From contig JAILBP010000150.1 of NCBI GenBank assembly GCA_024680835.1, positions 1 to 24,037 of the forward strand: a stretch of 24,037 bases of DNA, given 5' to 3'. This stretch comes from RGIG6904 sp024680835. GTDB lineage: Bacteria; Bacillota; Clostridia; Lachnospirales; Lachnospiraceae. Within the stretch, counting starts at the first letter, position 1. Every line of letters starts with the position of its first letter. A program made the position numbers and the translations under genes. Below the pieces are notes generated by a model. It did not search any database, was not told where the DNA came from, and saw only the letters and a list, made by a program, of their open reading frames with translations. Positions 1 to 8,500 of this stretch are shown here, in pieces.

Positions 1-39
1 CTGACGTCCTTTTCTAACGAGCTGGTTAAATGTTGGCAT
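1..39 (-). CDS. rpsL: 30S ribosomal protein S12, N-terminal fragment (cut by window edge)
   Basis: The complement of the first 39 bases encodes MPTFNQLVRKGRQ, the typical start of bacterial ribosomal protein S12, a small-subunit protein of the decoding centre. The rest lies outside the window. The ATG is at 39-37 and is preceded by a clear GGAGG (complement of 48-52) at 8 nt spacing, so the start is secure. It follows rpoC at a distance on the same strand, the usual rpoBC-rpsL order of Firmicutes, but here a plus-strand sulfotransferase-like gene is inserted between them and rpsL has its own promoter. Too short for standard ORF tracks. Confidence 0.93.
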   Translation of the reverse strand, partial: MPTFNQLVRKGRQ

Positions 40-69
40 TCCTTTTTCCTCCTTTTCCTGAAAATTGTC

Positions 70-90
70 GACCGTCATATCATTACGGTC
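70..90 (-). repeat. Small inverted repeat in the rpsL leader
   Basis: Six-base perfect arms (GACCGT at 70-75, ACGGTC at 85-90) around a 9-nt loop, within the roughly 95-nt untranslated leader between the predicted rpsL start site and its SD. It could form a weak hairpin in the mRNA. No function can be assigned from sequence alone. Confidence 0.4.
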
Positions 91-142
91 ACGCGTATTT
101 ATGCACACAAAAAACAGAGTGCCCACAAACGCACGCTTATCT

Positions 143-171
143 ACTATACCAACGCGGGTGTGTGTTGTCAA
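143..171 (-). promoter_or_regulatory. Promoter of rpsL (str operon)
   Basis: On the minus strand TTGACA (complement of 166-171) and TATAGT (complement of 143-148) are separated by exactly 17 bp. The bases upstream of the -35 (172-191) are very AT-rich, like an UP element, as expected for a strongly expressed ribosomal gene. The predicted start is near 136, giving a leader of about 95 nt before the S12 ATG. It diverges from the plus-strand promoter at 208-236. Confidence 0.82.
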
Positions 172-207
172 GTGATTTTTTATTTATTTTCTGCCATCCA
201 CAGCCAC

Positions 208-236
208 TTGACACTTTTGGCTTATGCCCTTAAAAT
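208..236 (+). promoter_or_regulatory. Promoter of the first sulfotransferase-like gene
   Basis: TTGACA (208-213), a 17-bp spacer, and TAAAAT (231-236) form a near-consensus sigma-A type promoter. The predicted start near 243 lies about 35 nt before the ATG at 278, with an AGGAAGG ribosome-binding site at 261-267. The gene therefore has its own housekeeping-type promoter and does not depend on the neighbouring core operons. Confidence 0.82.
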
Positions 237-277
237 AAGTCTGTTTATGACAGTTACAAAAGGAAGGCAGGAAAAAT

Positions 278-1414
278 ATGAAATCTACAGTATATCTGCA
301 CATTGGGACCCCGAAGACAGGATCGACCAGCATCCAGAATTTCCTGTATGAAAACCGGGATCTGCTCAGCGAAAAAGGACTTTTCTACCCGGATATGGGA
401 TTTGATTACAGGAACATCGTACACTCTGTGAACGGACATTTCCTCATGAATCTCAACCCCAACAACAAAAAATGCGAAAAAGGGCATACCAAAACCTATG
501 ACGAAGGTTTTGAAAAGCTCTATGAGATGGCTGAGGAGCACGACAAGATCCTCCTCTCCGAAGAGAAACTCTGGTACTGGTACCGGACAGACGCCCCGGA
601 GGGAGCCTTCTGGATTGAGCTCAAGGAAAAGCTCACAGCACATGACATAGACTGCCGCATAATAGTGTATCTCAGAAGACAGGATTCATTTATGCAGTCG
701 CTGTGGTCACAGCGTGTAAAAGTCGGCATCCGCAAGGACTCTCTTGAAGAATTCCTGAAGGAGTCATATCCAAATGACTACTACCGGTACCTGAACGCAC
801 TGTCAGATGTCTTCGGCAAAGATCACATGATAGTCCGCTCCTTTGAGCGCAGCAGGTTCAAGAACGGCGACCTGCTGGAGGATTTCCTCGAAATCTTCGA
901 CATGGACATACATGACGGCTTTAAGGTGGGAGATCCCGAACAGAATCAAAAACTCGAAGGAAGCTACCTCGAGATGAGACGCATGATGGGGCATCTTCCG
1001 GAATATGCGGTGCACAGCCCTTATCCCGGCAATTTATTCCAGAAGATCCAGTCCCGAAACTACTTCGATGAGGATTTCAAAAAATACCATCCAATTGATT
1101 CGGACAAGCTCTCGGATTTCCTGAAAGGTTTCGAGGAATCCAACAGTCTCGTGGCAAGAGAGTACCTCGGACGTGAAGACGGAAAACTTTTTGATGACAC
1201 GAATCTTCCGGAATACAAAAAGACGGATGTTGATACCCGAGATCTTCTGAATACAGCCATAATGATATATGCCCGTATGTTTAACAAGTCTTCGATTGAA
1301 AACGCTGAAATGAAGACGGAGATAAAAAATCTGAAAAAAGAGATCAGGGAACTCCGAAAAGAGATCGAACAGCTCAAATCGGACAGCAAGCCACAAAAGA
1401 AAAAATGGTTCTAA
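278..1414 (+). CDS. Sulfotransferase-like protein with C-terminal coiled coil
   Basis: A 378-aa protein with a sulfotransferase-type P-loop. Residues 8-19 read HIGTPKTGSTSI, matching the 5'-phosphosulfate-binding loop (PKTGT/S with the catalytic-type Lys13). Residues 127-143 (RIIVYLRRQDSFMQSLW) form the 3'-phosphate-binding strand-loop, where R133 and S141 are 8 apart, the spacing of Arg130/Ser138 in cytosolic sulfotransferases. A PAPS-dependent sulfotransferase fold is therefore likely; the acceptor is unknown. Residues about 338-370 are a charged heptad-like coiled coil, followed by a basic end. There is no signal peptide or membrane segment, so it is cytosolic. It is paralogous to the protein at 12344-13561; both share SNxxVARxYLGREDGxLF (here 288-305). 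It runs against rpoC and ends at a shared bidirectional terminator. ATG start with a good SD. The catalytic role is inferred, not shown. Confidence 0.8.
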   Translation: MKSTVYLHIGTPKTGSTSIQNFLYENRDLLSEKGLFYPDMGFDYRNIVHSVNGHFLMNLNPNNKKCEKGHTKTYDEGFEKLYEMAEEHDKILLSEEKLWYWYRTDAPEGAFWIELKEKLTAHDIDCRIIVYLRRQDSFMQSLWSQRVKVGIRKDSLEEFLKESYPNDYYRYLNALSDVFGKDHMIVRSFERSRFKNGDLLEDFLEIFDMDIHDGFKVGDPEQNQKLEGSYLEMRRMMGHLPEYAVHSPYPGNLFQKIQSRNYFDEDFKKYHPIDSDKLSDFLKGFEESNSLVAREYLGREDGKLFDDTNLPEYKKTDVDTRDLLNTAIMIYARMFNKSSIENAEMKTEIKNLKKEIRELRKEIEQLKSDSKPQKKKWF

Positions 1415-1447
1415 AAAAATCCGGCGACAGATTGTCGCCGGATTTTT
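1415..1447. terminator. Bidirectional intrinsic terminator between the sulfotransferase gene and rpoC
   Basis: A perfect 15-bp stem (1415-1429 with 1433-1447) and a 3-nt loop, with a GC-rich core (TCCGGCGACA/TGTCGCCGGA), flanked by A5 on one side and T5 on the other. It can therefore terminate in both directions. It begins directly after the TAA of the plus-strand gene and lies 22 bp beyond the rpoC stop. Confidence 0.93.
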
Positions 1448-1469
1448 AATGTTTTATTGAATCTGAGGA

Positions 1470-4400
1470 TCACTCTTCATCCTCTGCAGCCTTATCTGAC
1501 ATTATCTCAGCATCGGCAGCTTCCGGATCGTAAGCGAAATCTCCGTCTGTAAGATCAAACTCGCCCTCTTCCTCTGTGTCGAATTCCTCATCCGATGCAA
1601 AAGCGCTCAAAAGCTCTTCCGACGGTGCCTCCTTGGTGTAAGAGAACTCATCGTCCTCCTCCCGGGAAGCATTAAGGTTCATGCACTCCTCATCGGAACT
1701 GAGTTTCAGATCACGGTAATGTCTCATACCTGTACCTGCCGGGATCGGCTTTCCGATGATAACATTCTCTTTCATGCCGAGCAGCGGATCGATCTTGCCC
1801 TTGATAGCAGCATCCGTGAGAACCTTGGTGGTCTCCTGGAATGAAGCAGCTGAAAGGAATGAATTTGTGGCAAGTGAAGCCTTTGTGATACCCAAAAGTT
1901 CCTGAGTTCCCCTTGCAGGCTCTTTGCCTTCTGCGATGAGTTCCTCGTTTTTGTCCTGGAAATCCAGAACATCGACGGTGGTTCCCGGAAGATAATCAGC
2001 ATCTCCCGGCTCCTCAATACGAACCTTCTGGAGCATCTGACGTACAATGACCTCGATGTGCTTGTCAGAGATCTCAACACCCTGTAAACGGTACACTCTC
2101 TGAATTTCGCGCAACATGTAATCCTGAACGGCCCGAACACCCTGTATACGCAGGATATCATGGGGATTTACGGATCCCTCTGTAAGCGGATCACCGGCCT
2201 CTATTGTCTTGCCGTCGATATCGGCTATTATCCTTGATCCGAATGGTATCGGATATGTCTTCTGCTCACCGGTCTCATCGTTTGTAACAACGATCTCGCG
2301 GTTCTTCTTGGTCTCTCTGATCTCGGCAACGCCGGCAATATCAGAGATTGTAGCAAGACCCTTGGGCTTCCTTGCCTCAAAAATTTCCTCCACACGGGGA
2401 AGACCCTGTGTGATATCATTACCGGCCACACCACCGGTATGGAAGGTTCTCATGGTAAGCTGTGTTCCGGGCTCACCGATAGACTGTGCTGCTATGATAC
2501 CTACAGCCTCACCTACCTGAACAGCCTGACCCGTAGCCATGTTCGAACCGTAACATTTAGCGCATACTCCCATGTGTGAGCGGCAGGTCAGTATAGTCCT
2601 GATCTTGACTCTCTTTATGGGCTCTCCGTTTTCATCCACACCCCTTGCGATAATAGCGTCAGCCCTCATCGGAGTGATCATGTGGTTTTTCTTTACGATG
2701 ACTTCACCGTTTGCGTCCACGATAGTCTCAGCCGCAAACCTTCCCATGATACGGTCATGGAGAGTTTCGATCATCTCTTTTCCGGCTGTGAACGCTTCAA
2801 CATACATTCCCGGCATCTCACGGTCTTTACCGAGGTTACAGTCGTTCTCACGGACTATCATATGCTGTGATACATCGACCATTCGACGTGTCAGGTAACC
2901 CGAGTCTGCTGTACGAAGCGCTGTATCCGAAAGACCTTTACGCGCACCGTGGGCTGACATGAAGTACTCCAAAACGTCAAGACCTTCACGGAAGTTCGAC
3001 TTGATAGGAAGCTCGATGGTACGTCCTGTTGTATCTGCCATAAGTCCACGCATACCGGCCAGCTGCTTGATCTGCTTGTCGGAACCACGGGCTCCGGAAT
3101 CAGCCATCATGAATATGTTGTTGTATCTGTCAAGACCTGTCAAAAGCGCCTCTGTAAGATCCGCGTCGGTCTTCTTCCATGTTTCCACCACCTCGTGGTA
3201 GCGCTCTTCTTCTGTAATGAGACCTCTCTTGTACTGTCTTGTGATCTTGTCAACAGTATTCTGGGCATCCTCGATAAGCTGCGGTTTCTGTGGCGGAACC
3301 GTCATATCCGAGATGGAAACGGTCATTGCAGCCTGGGTCGAGTACTTGTAACCCATAGCCTTGATATCATCCAGAACTTCGGCAGTCCTGGTGGCACCGT
3401 GTATATTGATAACCTTTTCCAGTATCTTCTTTAAGTGTTTTTTGCCTACATGGATGTCTATCTCATATTTAAGATAATCCTCATCCTCTTTGCGGCTTAC
3501 AAAACCAAGATCCTGAGGAATGATCTCGTTAAAGATCACTCTTCCCAGCGTGGTATCTACCAAACCTGTGATAACCCTGCCATCTGGCAGTGTAACTTCC
3601 CTGCGCACATGTATGAGCTGATGCAGGGTTATGTCTTTATTCTCATATGCGAGGATCGCCTGGTTCTCACTGCTGAAGCTGTGGCCTACCGCATCGATGG
3701 CGCGGCACACAACGGTGTGAACCTCTTCATCATGAGCTGTAAATCTGATGAAATCTTCAGCCTTTACCTCGCCTTTTTCCAGTGCAAGACGGATGCTGTC
3801 CTCATGGGGATCGTTGGCATCATCTTCCTTGGAATAGAGCCTGTATGTTTTGTCGGATACAGGTTTTGCACCCTCATCCGTAAAATCTCTTGCCCTGTCC
3901 ATGGTGAGGTAGTAAATACCCAGCACCATATCCTGAGACGGAACAGCCACCGGACCACCGTCGGAAGGCTTCAACAGGTTGTTGGGAGACAGCAGCATGA
4001 AACGACACTCAGCCTGTGCCTCCGGTGACAGCGGAAGATGCGCTGCCATCTGGTCGCCGTCGAAATCGGCGTTAAATGCGGTACATACCAGCGGATGAAG
4101 CTTGATGGCCTTACCTTCGACCAAAATAGGCTCAAATGCCTGAATACCGAGACGGTGAAGTGTGGGGGCGCGGTTCAGCATAACCGGATGCTCTTTGATA
4201 ACATCCTCCAAAACATCCCAAACCTGAGTCTCAAGACGCTCAACCATCTTCTTGGCAGCCTTGATATTGGTGGCCTTGCCTGATGATACAAGCTCCTTCA
4301 TAACAAAGGGCTTGAAAAGCTCGATAGCCATCTCCTTGGGGAGACCGCACTGATAAATCTTAAGCTTCGGCTCTACTACGATAACGGAACGTCCGGAATA

Positions 4401-5438
4401 ATCCACACGCTTACCCAAAAGGTTCTGCCTGAAACGTCCGTTTTTACCTTTCAGAAGATCCGAAAGAGATTTGAGAGCCCTGTTGCCCGGGCCTGTGACA
4501 GCCCTGCCTCTGCGGCCGTTGTCGATCAGCGAATCCACTGCTTCCTGCAGCATTCTCTTCTCATTGCGCACGATTATCTCAGGCGCGTTGAGATCCATAA
4601 GTTTTCTCAGACGATTATTTCTGTTGATGATACGTCTGTAAAGATCATTCAGATCCGAAGTTGCAAAACGTCCTCCGTCCAGCTGTACCATAGGACGAAG
4701 ATCCGGCGGTATTACAGGGATGACCGTCATGATCATCCACTCAGGCTTGTTGCCGCTCTCGCGGAACGCCTCAACTACCTCCAGACGCTTTACTATACGA
4801 GCCTTCTTCTGACCTGAAGCATCCTCCATCTCTGCCAGAAGCTCCTCGTGAAGCTTTTCGAGATCTATCGCTTTCAGAAGCTCCAGTATGGACTCGGCAC
4901 CCATGCCTGCCCTGAAGGAGTTATCACCGTATTTTTCCACGTATGCAGAATACTCTGCTTCCGAGAGGATCTGCTTGGGTACAAGATCCGTTTCCTTGGG
5001 ATCGAGCACAATATATGATATGAAATACAGAACTTTCTCCAGATCTCTGGGTGAAATATCCAATATAAGACCCATTCTGGAGGGTATTCCCTTGAAATAC
5101 CAGATATGTGACACCGGAGCAGCGAGCTCGATATGTCCCATTCTCTCACGTCTTACAGCGCTCTTTGTTACTTCAACGCCGCAGGTCTGGCAAACAACGC
5201 CCTTAAACCTGATCTTCTTGTATTTTCCGCAGCTGCACTCCCAGTCTTTCTGGGGTCCGAATATCTCTGCAGCGAAAAGACCTTTTTCTTCGGGCTTCAG
5301 GGTTTTATAATTGATGGTCTCCGGTTTTTTTACCTCGCCTCTTGACCATTCCCTGATCTTTTCCGGCGAAGCGAGACCAATCTGAATAGCATCAAACGAC
5401 ACAGGCTTGTACACTTCCTGCTTTACATAATCTGCCAT
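1470..5438 (-). CDS. rpoC: DNA-directed RNA polymerase subunit beta'
   Basis: A 1322-aa beta' subunit of RNA polymerase. Visible landmarks are the N-terminal zinc ribbon with C68, C70, C83 and C86, the clamp and lid region, and the catalytic magnesium-binding motif NADFDGDQ at 456-463 with all three aspartates. The SIGEPGTQLTMRTFHTGG bridge/trigger-helix region and a second zinc site (CRSHMGVCAKC) lie further on. The start MADYVKQEVYKP is typical of Clostridia and follows an AGGAGG site at good spacing. The last ~65 residues are strongly acidic (many D/E) beyond the conserved core. It lies 155 bp downstream of rpoB with an inverted repeat in between, probably on the same transcript, and ends at the terminator at 1415-1447. 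Length is in the range for the Firmicutes form without the large proteobacterial insertions. Confidence 0.98.
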   Translation of the reverse strand: MADYVKQEVYKPVSFDAIQIGLASPEKIREWSRGEVKKPETINYKTLKPEEKGLFAAEIFGPQKDWECSCGKYKKIRFKGVVCQTCGVEVTKSAVRRERMGHIELAAPVSHIWYFKGIPSRMGLILDISPRDLEKVLYFISYIVLDPKETDLVPKQILSEAEYSAYVEKYGDNSFRAGMGAESILELLKAIDLEKLHEELLAEMEDASGQKKARIVKRLEVVEAFRESGNKPEWMIMTVIPVIPPDLRPMVQLDGGRFATSDLNDLYRRIINRNNRLRKLMDLNAPEIIVRNEKRMLQEAVDSLIDNGRRGRAVTGPGNRALKSLSDLLKGKNGRFRQNLLGKRVDYSGRSVIVVEPKLKIYQCGLPKEMAIELFKPFVMKELVSSGKATNIKAAKKMVERLETQVWDVLEDVIKEHPVMLNRAPTLHRLGIQAFEPILVEGKAIKLHPLVCTAFNADFDGDQMAAHLPLSPEAQAECRFMLLSPNNLLKPSDGGPVAVPSQDMVLGIYYLTMDRARDFTDEGAKPVSDKTYRLYSKEDDANDPHEDSIRLALEKGEVKAEDFIRFTAHDEEVHTVVCRAIDAVGHSFSSENQAILAYENKDITLHQLIHVRREVTLPDGRVITGLVDTTLGRVIFNEIIPQDLGFVSRKEDEDYLKYEIDIHVGKKHLKKILEKVINIHGATRTAEVLDDIKAMGYKYSTQAAMTVSISDMTVPPQKPQLIEDAQNTVDKITRQYKRGLITEEERYHEVVETWKKTDADLTEALLTGLDRYNNIFMMADSGARGSDKQIKQLAGMRGLMADTTGRTIELPIKSNFREGLDVLEYFMSAHGARKGLSDTALRTADSGYLTRRMVDVSQHMIVRENDCNLGKDREMPGMYVEAFTAGKEMIETLHDRIMGRFAAETIVDANGEVIVKKNHMITPMRADAIIARGVDENGEPIKRVKIRTILTCRSHMGVCAKCYGSNMATGQAVQVGEAVGIIAAQSIGEPGTQLTMRTFHTGGVAGNDITQGLPRVEEIFEARKPKGLATISDIAGVAEIRETKKNREIVVTNDETGEQKTYPIPFGSRIIADIDGKTIEAGDPLTEGSVNPHDILRIQGVRAVQDYMLREIQRVYRLQGVEISDKHIEVIVRQMLQKVRIEEPGDADYLPGTTVDVLDFQDKNEELIAEGKEPARGTQELLGITKASLATNSFLSAASFQETTKVLTDAAIKGKIDPLLGMKENVIIGKPIPAGTGMRHYRDLKLSSDEECMNLNASREEDDEFSYTKEAPSEELLSAFASDEEFDTEEEGEFDLTDGDFAYDPEAADAEIMSDKAAEDEE

Positions 5439-5474
5439 TTAAGAACCTCCTAATCATGTGCGGGTTTTATACTA

Positions 5475-5531
5475 TTGAACGAAATTAACTACCATTCTCA
5501 AAATCCGGAATATTGTTCAGATTTCGTTCAA
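5475..5531 (-). repeat. Inverted repeat in the rpoB-rpoC spacer
   Basis: Perfect 11-bp arms (TTGAACGAAAT at 5475-5485 and its complement at 5521-5531) enclose 35 nt, just 30 bp upstream of the rpoC SD region on the transcribed (minus) strand. The AU-rich stem has no following T-tract, so it does not look like a terminator. It may form an intercistronic mRNA hairpin, for example an RNA processing site or a translational modulator. Confidence 0.6.
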
Positions 5532-5593
5532 CAGTCGGGTGAATCAGTAACTAAAATCGTCAACCGGTATATGTTGCTGATATGCTCACGGCA

Positions 5594-8500
5594 TTATTCC
5601 TCAGCATTCAAAAAAATTGAGTCATCCGGATTCAGATCGTCAAGATCCAGATCGTCGTCTTCATCCTCATCAAACCCATTATCTACCTGCTCATCCACGG
5701 TATCATCATCGATATCCGCTGCTCTTCTGACTGAGAAGCCCCTCTTTGCGAAGCTCTCCTCGCCCTCAAATGCAGCGCTGGTATCAAAGTCGGCATCGCT
5801 CTCTTTGTCTCTGCCGAAGATTGCCTCGATGGATGTATTACCATATTCGCTGGTCTCAGTAAGACGTACTTCCTCACGGTTCTCATCCAAAAGCTTGACA
5901 TCAAGACCGAGAGCCTGAAGCTCTTTAAGGATAACCTTGAATGATTCCGGAATACCCGGCTCAGGTATGTTCTGTCCCTTGATGATAGCCTCGTATGTCT
6001 TGACACGGCCGATAACATCATCCGACTTGACTGTCAGGATCTCCTGCAGTGTGTATGATGCACCGTAAGCCTCAAGAGCCCAAACCTCCATCTCACCGAA
6101 ACGCTGTCCGCCGAACTGGGCTTTACCACCCAGAGGCTGCTGTGTTACCAGTGAGTACGGACCTGTCGAACGTGCATGGATCTTATCGTCTACCAGATGG
6201 TGGAGCTTAAGATAATGCATGTGTCCGATGGTTACCGGAGAATCGAAAGGCTCTCCCGTACGACCGTCCCTCAGGACAACCTTACCGTCTCTCGAGATCG
6301 GAACGCCCTTCCAAAGCGCTCTGTGATCCCTGTTTTCAGAGAGATAATCCATTACATCCTCTCTGAGAGTATCTTTATATTTGCCGTAGAAGGTCTCTGT
6401 AATGCCCTTTTCGGTCCACTCTGCAAGAGCGGCTTCCTCATCGTCAAAGGGCAGGTTAACATAGTCATTGGCGAGTTCCAGTGTATCCTGGATATCGATC
6501 TCCCTCGCGCCGTCAAACACCGGTGTCTCAACGTTGAAGCCCAATGCCTTCGCAGCAAGCGAAAGATGGATCTCCAGCACCTGACCGATATTCATTCGGG
6601 AGGGCACACCCAGAGGATTGAGCACTATGTCAAGGGGACGTCCGTTCGGAAGATAAGGCATATCCTCAACCGGCAGCACTCTTGAAACGACACCCTTGTT
6701 ACCGTGACGTCCGGCCATCTTATCACCTACAGAGATCTTTCTCTTCTGGGCAATATAGATGCGCACTGACTGATTAACTCCCGGCGGGAGCTCATCGCCG
6801 TTCTCTCTGGTGAATACCTTTGCATCTACCACTATACCGTAAGCTCCGTGGGGAAGCTTAAGGGAAGTATCCCTGACTTCGCGGGACTTCTCACCGAAGA
6901 TGGCGCGGAGAAGCTTTTCCTCTGCCGAGGGCTCACTCTGTCCCTTGGGGCTCACCTTTCCTACCAGGATGTCTCCGGCTCTTACCTCTGCGCCGATACG
7001 GATGATACCGCGCTCATCCAGGTTCTTGAGCGAGTCGCTGGATACGCCGGGAACTTCACGGGTGATATCCTCCTGTCCAAGCTTTGTATCTCTGCTCTCG
7101 CACTCATATTCTTCAAGGTGGATGGATGTATAAACATCATCCTGCACAAGTCTCTCTGACAGCAGAACGGCATCCTCGTAGTTGTAGCCTTCCCAGGTCA
7201 TGAATCCGATCAGCGGATTCTTGCCGAGACCGAGCTCGCCGTTTGATGTTGAAGGACCGTCGGCGATAACGTCACCGGCCTCAACATGATCGCCCTTGAA
7301 TACGATAGGACGCTGATTGTAGCAGTTTGACTGGTTTGAACGCTGGAACTTGGCAACCTCGTATGCCGAAGTCGTTCCGTCGTCATTTTTGATAACAATG
7401 CGGTTAGAGAGAGATTTCTCTACTGTACCGCTCTTCTTTGCGATAACGCAGACACCCGAGTCAACGGCTGTCTTGGGCTCCATACCGGTACCTACAACAG
7501 GTGCCTCTGTAGTGAGAAGCGGAACCGCCTGACGCTGCATGTTGGAACCCATGAGGGCACGGTTTGCATCGTCGTTCTGAAGGAATGGAATGAGGGCCGT
7601 AGCCACCGAGAATACCATCTTGGGAGATACGTCCATGTAATCGAACATGGTCTTATCGTACTCCTGAGTTTCCTCCCTGTAACGGCCGGAAACGGAATTA
7701 CGCACGAAGTGTCCCTCGGCATCAAGCTTCTCGGAAGCCTGTGCTACATGGTAATTGTCCTCCTCATCCGCAGTCATGTATACGACCTCATCGGTCACCA
7801 CCGGATTTTTCGGATCCGATTTATCAATCTTTCTGTAAGGTGCTTCCACAAAACCGTACTGGTTGATGCGGGCATAGGACGCCAGCGAGTTGATAAGACC
7901 GATGTTGGGTCCTTCGGGGGTCTCTATGGGGCACATACGGCCGTAGTGCGAGTAATGTACGTCTCGAACCTCGAATCCGGCTCTGTCTCGTGACAGACCG
8001 CCCGGTCCAAGGGCTGAAAGACGTCTCTTGTGGGTAAGCTCACCCAATGGGTTATTCTGATCCATGAACTGTGACAGCTGTGAAGATCCGAAGAATTCCT
8101 TCACTGCTGCGGTCACGGGCTTGATGTTCACAAGGCTTGTAGGCGTTATGCTGTCCTGATCCTGAGTCTGCATACGCTCCCTGACAACTCTCTCCATACG
8201 GGAAAGACCTATACGGTACTGATTCTGGAGAAGCTCTCCCACAGCACGGATACGTCTGTTGCCCAGGTGGTCGATATCATCATCGCAGCCTACGCCCCAC
8301 TCAAGGTGCATGTTATAGTTGATCGAAGCAAATATATCATCTTTGGTTATGTGCTTCGGTATAAGTTCAGGAATGTTCCTCTTAATGGCATCCTTGAGGT
8401 AATCTATGTCCTCATATTCCTCCAAAAGCTTTTTGAGCACGGGGAAATAAACCCTCTCGGTCACACCTACCTCTTCGGGGTCAATGTTCGGAACCCATGC

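Noticed and set aside
278..1414. Mobile element carrying the inserted genes
   Set aside because: No transposase, integrase, terminal inverted repeats or target duplications were seen at any of the three insertions; transfer by homologous recombination remains possible but is not visible.
3435..4028. 197-codon plus-strand open frame
   Set aside because: It lies wholly antisense to the conserved catalytic part of rpoC, has no family look and no SD; a shadow frame.
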